62,934 nucleotides of DNA from Planctomycetaceae bacterium (lineage in GTDB: Bacteria > Planctomycetota > Planctomycetia > Planctomycetales > Planctomycetaceae): assembly GCA_021732995.1 (NCBI GenBank), contig JAKFWA010000049.1, positions 37,497 to 100,430 on the forward strand, given 5' to 3'. Both the position numbers and the translations under genes were made by a program. This document shows, one piece after another, positions 10,597 to 19,501 of this stretch (its first letter is position 1; every line of letters starts with the position of its first letter). The notes beneath the pieces were generated by a model, which made no database searches, was not told where the DNA came from, and saw nothing but the letters and a program-made list of their open reading frames with translations.

Positions 10597-12027
10597 TTAC
10601 AGGAAGATGTAACCTTCTTCGCCGTGTTGAGTCACGTCGAGGCCTTGGACTTCTTCATCCTGGCTCACACGCAATCCAACGATTGCGTCGACCAGCTTCA
10701 GCAGAATGAAGCTTCCCACGAGAGCGAACACCAGACTGGCAGCACAAACTACGAGTTGGTTGATCAACTGCTGTGAGTTGCCTTCGAGCAAGCCACCCTT
10801 GCCGTCGCCTGCGATCGACGCCGTCGAGAACACACCGGTCAGAATCGCTCCCAGCGTACCGCCGACACCGTGGACACCGAAGGCATCCAGCGAGTCGTCG
10901 TAACCCATCTTGTTCTTCAGCACCGTGCAGGCAAGGTAGCAGACGATACCAGCAGCCAGCCCGAGGATCATTGCCGAGGTGGGAGTTACGTAGCCAGCGG
11001 CTGGAGTGATGCAGACCAGACCGGCGACGCAACCAGAGCAAGCACCGAGGATGCTCGGCTTGCCACGGATAACCCATTCAATACCGGCCCAAGCCAGGGT
11101 TCCCACCGCGGCGGCCAGATGCGTGGCAACAAACGCGGAGACCGCCTGACCGTTCGCAGCACCAGCGGAGCCGGCGTTGAAGCCGAACCAGCCAACCCAC
11201 AGCATCGTCGCACCGATGAAGGTGTACGTCAGATTGTGCGGTGGCATGGGTTCTTTGCCGAACCCAACACGCTTACCAATCACAATCGCACACAGCAGAG
11301 CAGACACGCCTGAGATGAGGTGCACAACCGTGCCGCCAGCGAAGTCCAGAGACTTGAACGGGGCACTGGTGTTGAAGTGATTCGCCCAGCCGTCTCCGCC
11401 CCAGACCCAATGTGCCACTGGACAGTAAATCAGAACTCCCCACAGAGCACTGAAGAGCACCATCGCGCTGAACTTCATTCGTTCAGCGAATGCCCCGCAA
11501 ATCAGTCCCGGAGTGATGATGAAGAACATCATCTGGTAGATCATGTAGAGCAGGTCCGGAATGGTGTAGTTGTGGAAACCGTTCAGCTTCTCCCCGCTGA
11601 CTGCTATGCCATTCAGCATGACCTTGCCGAAGCCGCCGACGAAGCCTCCCGCGATGCCGGTGTCAAAGACAAAACTGTAACCGATCACCACCCACAGCAC
11701 AGACATCAGGCCCATCAGGATGATGCACTGCATCATGACGCCCAGAATGTTCTTCTTGCGGACCAGGCCGCCGTAGAAAAGGGCCAAACCAGGCGCGGTC
11801 ATCATCAGAACGAGAGCCGTCGAGACGAGCATCCAGGCGGTGTCGCCTGTATCGACGACCATGGCTGGAGCCGGAGCTGGTTCCGCAGGCTTGGCTTCAG
11901 GGGCCTTTTCCGTTGCGGTTGCTTGTGTCGGATCTGCGGCAGGTTCTTGAGAGAATGCGAGCGTGGGCAGCAGGCTGATACCAGCCCATATGCTAAGCAT
12001 AAACAGTAGCTTCTTAATTGTCTGCAT
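10597..12027 (-). CDS. amtB: Ammonium transporter (copy 1)
   Basis: An Amt/Mep/Rh-family ammonium channel of 476 residues. The N-terminus looks like a cleavable signal (KKLLFMLSIWAGISLLPTLAFS) followed by an Ala/Pro/Glu-rich periplasmic segment, then 11 expected membrane helices. The twin-histidine pore residues are present: one in VAHWVWGG, the other in FGVHGVGG. The C-terminal cytoplasmic tail (LRVSQDEEVQGLDVTQHGEEGY) carries the conserved element that contacts PII/GlnK. AAGGAA is well placed before ATG 12027. A terminator follows the gene. It appears to be its own transcription unit. Confidence 0.95.
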   Translation of the reverse strand: MQTIKKLLFMLSIWAGISLLPTLAFSQEPAADPTQATATEKAPEAKPAEPAPAPAMVVDTGDTAWMLVSTALVLMMTAPGLALFYGGLVRKKNILGVMMQCIILMGLMSVLWVVIGYSFVFDTGIAGGFVGGFGKVMLNGIAVSGEKLNGFHNYTIPDLLYMIYQMMFFIITPGLICGAFAERMKFSAMVLFSALWGVLIYCPVAHWVWGGDGWANHFNTSAPFKSLDFAGGTVVHLISGVSALLCAIVIGKRVGFGKEPMPPHNLTYTFIGATMLWVGWFGFNAGSAGAANGQAVSAFVATHLAAAVGTLAWAGIEWVIRGKPSILGACSGCVAGLVCITPAAGYVTPTSAMILGLAAGIVCYLACTVLKNKMGYDDSLDAFGVHGVGGTLGAILTGVFSTASIAGDGKGGLLEGNSQQLINQLVVCAASLVFALVGSFILLKLVDAIVGLRVSQDEEVQGLDVTQHGEEGYIFL

Positions 12028-12140
12028 TGCGATTCCTTGAGCGCGTGGGACTAAAACTGTGAGTTAAGTTTGTTAGAGGGCAGTTAATTCGTCAGTCGGT
12101 ATCTGGAGTCCAGGCAACGCTCCTTTCCAGTTGTGAACTG

Positions 12141-12200
12141 AAAAAAAACGACGGGCCTGAAAGTGACTGTCCAGAACTAACCAGTCACTTCCAGACACGC
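12141..12200 (-). terminator. Terminator after PII copy 3
   Basis: AAGTGACTG at 12161-12169 pairs with CAGTCACTT at 12182-12190, and the stem extends imperfectly on both sides. On the minus strand a run of eight T (12141-12148) follows about 12 bases after the stem. It should end the amtB-PII transcript. Confidence 0.7.
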
Positions 12201-12231
12201 CGAGTTGTGGCACGAAAACAACAACGGATTG

Positions 12232-12588
<357 letters not shown>

Positions 12589-12615
12589 TTACCGCCTGAG
12601 TTGAATGGTTTGGGA

Positions 12616-14112
12616 TTAAGTCTGCTCGACCACGAAGCCATGGTAAGCCGTGTTTCCGTGCTCGCCATGATCGAGACCACCGATTTGTTCCTCATCAGAA
12701 ACTCGCAGCCCCATGACTGCCTTGATGGCGATCCAGCAGATCGAAGAGACGATCAGGCAGTAGACAGCAGTCGCACCGATGCCAGTCAACTGGCGAATCA
12801 GTTGTTCCATGCCGCCGTAGATGAGACCTGGCTTGCAAACCGCGTCAGTGAGAGCGTGCTTCGCAATAACTTCCGGGCTGGCAAACAAGCCGACGCAGAG
12901 CGTTCCGAAGACACCGCACACCAGATGCACCGAAGTGGCACCCACTGGATCGTCGATCTTGATTTTGTCGAAGAACATCACAGCGAACACCACGATCACG
13001 CCAGCAATCGTTCCGATGACCGCAGCCATTGCCGGGGTCACAACGAAGCAGCTCGAAGTGATGCCAACCAAACCTGCGAGGCAGCCGTTCAGAGTCATGC
13101 CAATGTCTGGCTTGCCGAGAACAATCCACGCCGTCGCGGTGGCAGACAATGTTGCCATAGCAGCGGCAAGATTTGTGGTCAGGGCGATGTCGGCGATGCC
13201 GTTCGGATCGGCCGCCATCGTCGAACCGGGATTAAAGCCGAACCAGCCGAGCCACAGAACCAGACAGCCGATAAAGGCCGCCATCATGCTGTGGCCAGGG
13301 ATTGCGTTGACCTTGCCGTCAGCGCTGTACTTTCCGATACGCGGCCCGAGGATAATGATGCCAGTCAAGGCGCACCAGCCGCCGATCGAGTGGACTTGAG
13401 TGCAGCCGGCAAAGTCATGGAAGCCCATCGCCTGCAACCAGCCGCCGCCCCATACCCAGTGCCCAACGACTGGATAGATGAAGACCGAGATCAGCAAGCT
13501 GAAGACAATGAAGGACAGGTACTTGATGCGTTCTGCGACCGCGCCGGAAACGATGGTCGCTGCAGTTCCAGCGAACACGAGCTGGAAGAAGAACTTGGCG
13601 GCCAGTGGAACTCCCGTCCAGTTCAGGGCACCGTAGGCGCCTTTGTAAGCGTCGAGAGTGGCTGGGCTATTGTCCTCGCCAGAAGCGAAGAACAAACCTT
13701 CAGTGCCCAGGTAGGGTGATCCGTTGCCGAACATGAAGCCGAAGCCGAGCAGCCAGTAGCCGAATGTGGACACCGCGAAGACGATGAAGTTCTTCGACAG
13801 AATGTTCACACAGTTCTTCTGACGGCACATACCAGCTTCTACGCAACCGAAACCCAGGTTCATGAAGAACACCAGGAAGCCAGCGACCATCACCCACATG
13901 GTATCGAGGGCGATCTTCAGGTCCGCCGTCGAAGGACCTGCGGGTGCGGCAGCGGCTGCTGTTGGCGGAGCAGCCTCGGCAGCGGCTGCTGTGGGCGCAG
14001 CGGCTTCGGGCGGTGCCGCCTCTTGAGCGAACGCGAAGTCGCTCAAAAATGCAATCGACGCGAGAGCCATCAGCAGCACGAGAGCGCGCCATGGCCTGAG
14101 ATGACTGAGCAT
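12616..14112 (-). CDS. amtB: Ammonium transporter (copy 2)
   Basis: A second Amt-family channel, 498 residues. It has a signal-like N-terminus (WRALVLLMALASIAFLSDFAFA) followed by an Ala/Pro-rich stretch with repeated AAAPTAAAAEAAPP-like units, then the Amt core. The pore histidines appear in VVGHWVWGGG and TSVHLVCG. The sequence differs enough from copy 1 to be a different Amt subgroup rather than a recent duplicate. A very strong ribosome site, GAGGAGG, precedes ATG 14112. It is first in the amtB-PII transcription unit, with a consensus sigma-54 site 169 bases upstream. Confidence 0.95.
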   Translation of the reverse strand: MLSHLRPWRALVLLMALASIAFLSDFAFAQEAAPPEAAAPTAAAAEAAPPTAAAAAPAGPSTADLKIALDTMWVMVAGFLVFFMNLGFGCVEAGMCRQKNCVNILSKNFIVFAVSTFGYWLLGFGFMFGNGSPYLGTEGLFFASGEDNSPATLDAYKGAYGALNWTGVPLAAKFFFQLVFAGTAATIVSGAVAERIKYLSFIVFSLLISVFIYPVVGHWVWGGGWLQAMGFHDFAGCTQVHSIGGWCALTGIIILGPRIGKYSADGKVNAIPGHSMMAAFIGCLVLWLGWFGFNPGSTMAADPNGIADIALTTNLAAAMATLSATATAWIVLGKPDIGMTLNGCLAGLVGITSSCFVVTPAMAAVIGTIAGVIVVFAVMFFDKIKIDDPVGATSVHLVCGVFGTLCVGLFASPEVIAKHALTDAVCKPGLIYGGMEQLIRQLTGIGATAVYCLIVSSICWIAIKAVMGLRVSDEEQIGGLDHGEHGNTAYHGFVVEQT

Positions 14113-14280
14113 TGTTTCCTCCTCTAGTGAAGCATTGGTGAGGGACTTGCGGAACTCACGGCTGCAAGGAGAGGCATTGAGACCTGCCGGCGCCGACCTG
14201 TCTCAGTACCACTGCTGGTGCCGAGTAGCGCGAGCTTGGCAACCCTCAATGGGGCCAAGATTTCGCCGTTGCACTAAAAG

Positions 14281-14295
14281 GCAAAGTGTGTGCCA
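14281..14295 (-). promoter_or_regulatory. Sigma-54 (RpoN) -24/-12 promoter for amtB
   Basis: On the minus strand the sequence reads CTGGCAC-ACACT-TTGC, an exact match to the TGGCAC-N5-TTGC core with correct GG-N10-GC spacing. It points toward amtB (start 14112), giving a leader of about 155 bases. RpoN control of amtB-glnK is the norm in many bacteria. I did not find a clear NtrC-type enhancer. Confidence 0.75.
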
Positions 14296-15244
14296 GCATG
14301 CGCTGCCGAAAGGCGTGGCAGATCCGTTGCATCACTCCGGATGGATGTCATTCGCCGAGTGTTTTCCGAAAAACTAGCGGAAACTTGATGAAACCCTGAT
14401 TTCCGGATGGCTCTCTGCAAAACACAGTTTGGAAGTTGGACTGCCTGCTTAATCAACGTGCATGCCGCGCAGGTGAGCAGCAGTCGCCTGCGGAGCGATT
14501 TGGCATCGATTTCTGCTTGATTGTTTTCAAGTCTGCCAGAAATTGTTGAGATCGACCGGAGCGCTCATCCGGGAAACGCGTACCGCTCGCCTTGTCGATC
14601 AGCATTGAAGCCGATGCCTCGCCGTCTATCCCGTCAAGAGGGGAAGTCCCGTAATGTGGGATGCGGAGCCTCGTCGTGGTTGCTCGCCGTGGTTCCACAC
14701 GCTCGCAAATCTCATCTGTCAACACGCCGTTCGTTAACAATTTCTTGACAGCGGGCTCCGGCTGCCGGGTGTGTCGGCGACGCCGATGCGAGCGGCTGTT
14801 CCTGAGTTTCACACGACTTGCGACGAGACGGAAAAACCATCCCGCGGAATGCCTGCGAAATGGTTTGACGGCAAGTCGGGCAGGGCTAAATTGCCGCCCG
14901 CTGAGTAAGTGACGCCAGTCGGTAAGTGGTGGGCTAAACCCCGATCGTAGCGCGGGCATTTGAGCGGGTCATCGGTGGTTGATCTGCAGGAATTTTCGTG
15001 TTTTCGATGTGCTGCGAGCCGGCGTCGTCTTGGATATTTCCTCGACGTTTCGCATCTTTTCAACCTACGCTGCTCTCACCGGTAACGGAGTACCTTTCCG
15101 TCGCAACCGTGTCGCTGTTGGACTCGTGATTCGTGGTGGTTTCACGCTGTCGACAGTGTCGCGCTGCCGGGTGAGTTGAGCGCCAGAATGGACATTCCTC
15201 TGGCGAATGGATGGTAGGGAAGGTGTGCGCATAAGGGGCGCAAG
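14296..15244. other. Non-coding region between amtB and dnaA
   Basis: About 950 bases upstream of both divergent genes. Short open frames on both strands show no family resemblance. I searched for TTATNCACA DnaA boxes on both strands and found none, so there is no support for an origin here. The region should hold enhancer sites for the sigma-54 promoter and the dnaA promoter, but I cannot place either. Confidence 0.5.
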
Positions 15245-16708
15245 ATGCAACCCGGGACAACGGCGGTGGTGCAGCCTGAATCCTGCGCGGATCATCGAGA
15301 TTGCTTTACGAACCAGTTACGCGATGTGATTGGTTTGAAGAGCTTTCAACATTGGTTTCAGGGCCGGACTTCGATCTCCATCGAGCGGGATGTGGTCCGT
15401 ATTTTGGTCGCCAGCCAATTCCAGTTAGCCTGGATGCAGCGGCGTTTCGTCCGTGAGCTGACGTCTTGTGCGCAAGCCGTTCTCGGCAGCGGCGCGTCCC
15501 TCGCCTGGGACGTGGCTGAGACCGAAGCTGAGCCTGCCGCTAACGCCAGTCCGGCTGTAGTGAAAGCAGACGCTGCGCCCGCAGTGATTGCTGCCGAGCC
15601 GCCGCGTGCTGCGGTTGTATCCGCAACCGTCATTTCGGAGCGGAGTCAAACCGCACCGCGTGAGGGGCGTCGCTTCGCCACGCTGGACGAGTTTGTTGTC
15701 GGACGCTGCAACGAACTGGCCGTTACGGCTGCGCGGCATGTTTGCGAAGCTCCGGGTGCCGTCGCGTGCAACCCGTTGTATCTGCATGGCTCGGTCGGCA
15801 CGGGCAAGACGCATCTGGCTGAAGGCGTCTACAAGGGCATTCGACGGCTCTATGCCGATCGCCAAGTGCTGTTCATGACCGCCGAATCCTTCGCGAATCA
15901 GTTCACTCACGCGCTCAGGACTCACGCGCTGCCCGGTTTCCGTCAACGTTTCCGTCATGTTGATGTGCTCATTATTGACGACGTTGACTTTCTGGACGGA
16001 AAACGCGGTATTCAGGAAGAGTTCCTGCACACGTTTCAGCAACTGGTCAGTCACGGCAAGCAGGTTGTGCTGACGGCGAATTCACATCCGCGGTTGCTCA
16101 GCCAGATGAGCCATGAACTTACCAGCCGGTTCTTGTCCGGCATGGTTTGCCGCGTGGAAGCTCCGGACCTGGAGACTCGTCGCAAGATTGCTCTGGCGAA
16201 AAGTCAGGAGTTGGGAACCGCAGTCGTCGACGAGGTTCTGGATCTGGTGGCCCGTCGTTTCACGAACAACGTGCGGGAGATCGAAGGGGCTCTGAACTCG
16301 ATCCATACTTGGTATCGGATGACCAACAAACGTGTGTCTTTGGCGACAGCCAAACACGTTTTGTCGGATCTGGAACGTGACTGTGTGCGTGTGGTCAAGC
16401 TGACTGACGTGGAATCCGTCGTGGCCGAGTTGTTCGGCCTACCCGCGGAAGAGCTGCGATCGGATTGCCGCACTCGGACGATCAGCCAGCCTCGCATGCT
16501 GGCGATGTACCTGGCCCGCAAGCACACTCAGGCGGCGTACAAGGAAATCGGGGAGCACTTCGGCGGCCGCAATCACAGCACCGTGATGTCAGCCGAGCGA
16601 AAGATCGAATCCTGGCTGCGATCGGATCCCGATCTGCGCATCGGCGGGAAGGCATGGCGCTTGAGCGATGTTCTTGAGCAACTCGAGCGGCAGTTGCAGG
16701 CCAGTTGA
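15245..16708 (+). CDS. dnaA: Chromosomal replication initiator DnaA
   Basis: A 487-residue DnaA. Domain I lies at about 15-80, followed by an Ala/Pro-rich linker (about 90-140) and the AAA+ domain (about 145-365) with Walker A GSVGTGKT (182-189), Walker B VLIIDDVDF (241-249, where most DnaAs have DDIQF), the initiator-specific segment ESFANQFTHALR, and the box arginine in ELTSRF. Domain IV ends in GGRNHSTVMSAERK, the signature helix that reads the DnaA box. AAGGGG precedes the ATG. Unlike many genomes there is no dnaN, recF, gyrB, rpmH or DnaA-box cluster beside it. A role in replication initiation follows from the family; a regulatory paralogue is possible. Confidence 0.93.
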   Translation: MQPGTTAVVQPESCADHRDCFTNQLRDVIGLKSFQHWFQGRTSISIERDVVRILVASQFQLAWMQRRFVRELTSCAQAVLGSGASLAWDVAETEAEPAANASPAVVKADAAPAVIAAEPPRAAVVSATVISERSQTAPREGRRFATLDEFVVGRCNELAVTAARHVCEAPGAVACNPLYLHGSVGTGKTHLAEGVYKGIRRLYADRQVLFMTAESFANQFTHALRTHALPGFRQRFRHVDVLIIDDVDFLDGKRGIQEEFLHTFQQLVSHGKQVVLTANSHPRLLSQMSHELTSRFLSGMVCRVEAPDLETRRKIALAKSQELGTAVVDEVLDLVARRFTNNVREIEGALNSIHTWYRMTNKRVSLATAKHVLSDLERDCVRVVKLTDVESVVAELFGLPAEELRSDCRTRTISQPRMLAMYLARKHTQAAYKEIGEHFGGRNHSTVMSAERKIESWLRSDPDLRIGGKAWRLSDVLEQLERQLQAS

Positions 16709-16719
16709 GCCACATTCCG

Positions 16720-16753
16720 AGACTTCCGAAGCCATGAGGGACTTCGGAAGTCT
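16720..16753. terminator. Hairpin between convergent genes
   Basis: AGACTTCCGAAG (16720-16731) and CTTCGGAAGTCT (16742-16753) form a perfect 12-bp stem with a 10-base loop, between the ends of dnaA and the PQQ-repeat gene. There is no strong T-run on either side, so termination efficiency is uncertain. Confidence 0.6.
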
Positions 16754-16781
16754 GTTGCCTCCAGAGGTCAGAGATCGGCGC

Positions 16782-18062
16782 TTACTGCTTATTCCGGATG
16801 GCCCACAGCCCATCGTAGGAACGCAGGTAGATTGTGCCATTGGAGATCGCGGGCGATGACGAGATCGCGTCGCCAACCTCGTTCTCTGCAACGACGGCGA
16901 ACTCTTTGCCTGCTTTCAGAACCGTGACCTTGCCGTCGCGAGCGGTGAGGTAGATGTGGCCATCAGCATAGATTGGCGATGCGCGGTGGCGTTGCCGGTG
17001 CGTGCGCTGGAAGTAGTGCTGCTCGCCGGACTGCTTATCGAGGCAGTAGATGTTGCCGTCCTGCATGCACAGATAGACGAAGTCGCCGACTACTAGAGGT
17101 GAAGGCACATCGGGAGTTTTGGCATGAGTCCAGACCCGGGCGTCATTCGGGATGTCGCCCTGTCCGTCAGGTCGGATCGCGACGCAGGGGCCTCCCTTCG
17201 CGGTCGGCACAATAATGAGGCCGTCCGTGCAAGCCGGGGATGCGACGAAACGCAAAGTATTGTCGTACTTCTCTTTAACGTTCAGATTCCCGAGCCGCCA
17301 GATCTCGTTGCCGTTCGCCGGATCGTGGGCGATGGTGTAGTCGGCTCCGTGAGTCAGGAGCAGCTTGCGTCCGCCGTAGTCGTACATCATCGGAGATGCG
17401 TACGAGTGCTTGTTCTCGTCGACCGCGTCGGTAGCGCGGACTTGCTTCCAGAGTTCCTTGCCCGTGGCGGCGTCCAGGCACACAACGAGGCCGCGGCTAG
17501 GCTCCTTACCCCACTTGCCGTGAATCAACTGCAGGTAGAGCTTGTCTTCATCCAGAATCGGAGTTGAAGTCATGCCGAACTGGATGTCGAACTTGCCGTA
17601 GCGATCCTCCAGGTTCAGCTTCCAAATCTCCTTGCCGGCGACCGTGTGGCACGTCAGTTGTCCGTTGGCCAACATGGCCCACACGAACTTGCCGTCAGTG
17701 ACCGGTGAGTTCGAGGCCGAGTTGCCCTCGTCGCCCCGGACATCCTTGTTGCCGGAACCAATGACTTCTCGCCAGCGCTGCTTGCCGTCCGTTCCGTAGC
17801 ACAGCAGTACCAGTTCTGCGCCGTCGGCAGAGGTCAGGAAAATGTTGTCTCCCCAGACGACGGGAGAAGCTCCCGCCGGTCCAGGTAGCTTGGTATGCCA
17901 AGCCACGTTCTCTGTGGCACTCCACTTCACCGGAACGCTCTTCTCGCCGCTGATGCCGTTGTTTCGCGGGCCACGCCAGTTCGGCCAGTTCTCCGCCGAG
18001 CAGGTCGACGCAACACCAAGAACAACTCCTAAGGCAGACAGCCAGCGACTCGCGAGCAACAT
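16782..18062 (-). CDS. PQQ-like beta-propeller repeat protein, secreted
   Basis: 426 residues with an N-terminal signal peptide (RWLSALGVVLGVASTCSA, cleavage near AEN). The mature part starts NWPNWRGPRNNG, typical of planctomycete PQQ-repeat (BamB-like) proteins. Blade motifs recur: LLCYGTDGKQRWRE, TCHTVAGKEIWK, VCLDAATGKELWK, IAHDPANGNEIWR and YCLDKQSGEQHY. A propeller of about eight blades is expected. No catalytic site of a quinoprotein dehydrogenase is apparent, so a structural or binding role is more likely than an oxidoreductase. CGAGG precedes ATG 18062. It faces away from the respiratory operon. Confidence 0.85.
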   Translation of the reverse strand: MLLASRWLSALGVVLGVASTCSAENWPNWRGPRNNGISGEKSVPVKWSATENVAWHTKLPGPAGASPVVWGDNIFLTSADGAELVLLCYGTDGKQRWREVIGSGNKDVRGDEGNSASNSPVTDGKFVWAMLANGQLTCHTVAGKEIWKLNLEDRYGKFDIQFGMTSTPILDEDKLYLQLIHGKWGKEPSRGLVVCLDAATGKELWKQVRATDAVDENKHSYASPMMYDYGGRKLLLTHGADYTIAHDPANGNEIWRLGNLNVKEKYDNTLRFVASPACTDGLIIVPTAKGGPCVAIRPDGQGDIPNDARVWTHAKTPDVPSPLVVGDFVYLCMQDGNIYCLDKQSGEQHYFQRTHRQRHRASPIYADGHIYLTARDGKVTVLKAGKEFAVVAENEVGDAISSSPAISNGTIYLRSYDGLWAIRNKQ

Positions 18063-18395
18063 GGGAACCTCGTTGATGGAGTGATGATGAACGAGAACTT
18101 AAATCTAACGAATGCAGAAGATGACGAGTGACTGCGAGCAACTCAATCTGAAGCCTCGACATGAGTTGTGCGGGCCGCTGCAGACACGTCCGCGACGCTT
18201 CGAAAGACTTGAATGAGGTTGCTGACATTCCGCTTTCTGAGAAATCTCAAGCCCCCTTACGTGCATCGATTGCCATTCTGGCGGGACCCAACAAGAATCG
18301 CCACGATCTCGGCTGAGTGGACTCAGCGGAGGTTAGATTCCGTCAGGAATCTGAGACTTATATGGCATTCAATGCTACCTTGACGTGCGGGGATC
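18063..18395. promoter_or_regulatory. Divergent upstream region of the respiratory operon
   Basis: A 333-base region between the PQQ gene and the Rieske gene. It contains two neighbouring small inverted repeats: CTGAGT (18313-18318) with ACTCAG (18321-18326), and AGATTCC (18335-18341) with GGAATCT (18346-18352). They lie 44-83 bases before the Rieske ATG and could be operators or leader structures. A loose promoter-like pair (TTGCCA and AAGAAT) occurs near 18267-18296; I do not trust it. Confidence 0.35.
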
Positions 18396-19439
18396 ATGGC
18401 CAAGAAATTGTCGACGGAAGAGATCCTCAAGATGGCTCGCAAGCAGGACACGTCCGGAGCGGCTGGTTCTGCGCCGCCCGCGCCTGCCAGTGCCGAGCCA
18501 CCTGCCGCTGCCGCCAGTGCTGAGCCCGCCGCGGAAGCTCCCGCTGCTGCTCCTAAGCCCGCCGCAGCCCCGAAGAGTACGTCTGATATTCTCGCTGCGG
18601 CTCGCGCCCAGAAAGCTGGCGGTGCACCTGCTGCCGCTCCTAAATCAACGTCTGATATTCTCGCTGCTGCTCGTGCTCAAAAAGCTGGTGGAGCGCCCGC
18701 TCCTGCTGGTGATGCGCCGGCAGCGGCTGCTCCTGCTGCGGCCAAGGTTGCCGCGAAGGCGGATGCGGCTCCCGGAAACGCTCCTTCCGTGAAGGAGATG
18801 CTGGAGCAGATGAAAACCGGGGCCAAGCCGGAACCGGCCGCTGCTCCTCAATTGCGTCTGCCGACGAAGCCGGCGGCCAAACCGGCAGTGGTCAATCAAG
18901 GTCGTCGCGGAGTCTTGCTGGCGGCGGCGAATGGTCTGATCAGTCTGGTGGCGACTCCGTTTGCTCTGGCTTGGACAACGCTGGCAACGACAACTGCGGC
19001 TTGGGTTCTGGCGGTTGCTCGCTTCATGTTCCCGAACGTGCTGGTTGAGCCGCCAACGCGCTTCAAGATTGGTCCCCCATCGGATTATCCGCCGGGAACT
19101 GTTTCCACTAAGTGGACTGCTTTGCGCGGTATCTGGGTGGTGCATACCGATCAGTATCAAGGCAAGGATTCAATTTACGCTTTGGCAACCGTCTGCACGC
19201 ATCTGGGATGTACGCCGAGCTGGCTGGACGGCGAGCAGAAGTTTAAGTGTCCGTGTCACGGATCGGGTTTTTACATCACGGGTATTAACTTTGAAGGTCC
19301 TGCTCCTCGACCGCTCGAACGAGTGGGCTTGAAGTTGTCCGCGGATGGCATGCTCGAAGTTGATAAGAGCGTTAAGTTTCAGGAAGAAAAAGGGCAGTGG
19401 CAGGACGGCAAGTCGTTTGTGGACGCCTCGCTGGTCTGA
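18396..19439 (+). CDS. Rieske iron-sulfur protein of a cytochrome bc complex
   Basis: 347 residues. The C-terminal Rieske fold carries both cluster-binding boxes, CTHLGC and CPCHGSG (about 265-292), so a [2Fe-2S] cluster with two Cys and two His ligands is expected. A transmembrane helix lies at about 168-205. Before it is an unusual Ala/Pro-rich cytoplasmic extension of about 165 residues. This contains two exact-like 23-residue repeats (KSTSDILAAARAQ...) and two weaker relatives at STEEILKMARKQ and SVKEMLEQMK. First gene of the bc-oxidase cluster; GGGG precedes the ATG. It transfers electrons from quinol to the cytochrome c partner. Confidence 0.95.
   Translation: MAKKLSTEEILKMARKQDTSGAAGSAPPAPASAEPPAAAASAEPAAEAPAAAPKPAAAPKSTSDILAAARAQKAGGAPAAAPKSTSDILAAARAQKAGGAPAPAGDAPAAAAPAAAKVAAKADAAPGNAPSVKEMLEQMKTGAKPEPAAAPQLRLPTKPAAKPAVVNQGRRGVLLAAANGLISLVATPFALAWTTLATTTAAWVLAVARFMFPNVLVEPPTRFKIGPPSDYPPGTVSTKWTALRGIWVVHTDQYQGKDSIYALATVCTHLGCTPSWLDGEQKFKCPCHGSGFYITGINFEGPAPRPLERVGLKLSADGMLEVDKSVKFQEEKGQWQDGKSFVDASLV
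18573..18710 (+). repeat. Tandem 69-base coding repeat in the Rieske gene
   Basis: Two consecutive 69-base units (18573-18641 and 18642-18710) encode near-identical 23-residue blocks beginning KSTSDILAAARAQKAGGAP. The DNA copies differ mostly at third codon positions, so the peptide is under constraint or the duplication is old. Confidence 0.85.
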
Positions 19440-19501
19440 ACGCATTTGGCTGTTGGAAGCTGCTGAATCCCCTCAAATTGGAATAAGAGTCTGAGGAAGC
19501 A

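Noticed and set aside
12105-12135. Sigma-54-like site before the amtB at 10597-12027
   Set aside because: The minus strand has TGG...TTGC but the GG to GC distance is 11 rather than 10 bases, and the core hexamer is poor.
12205-12222. TGGCAC on the plus strand as a sigma-54 promoter
   Set aside because: No TTGC follows at the right distance and no plus-strand gene lies downstream.
14113-15244. Replication origin upstream of dnaA
   Set aside because: No DnaA boxes, no AT-rich unwinding region and none of the usual neighbouring genes.
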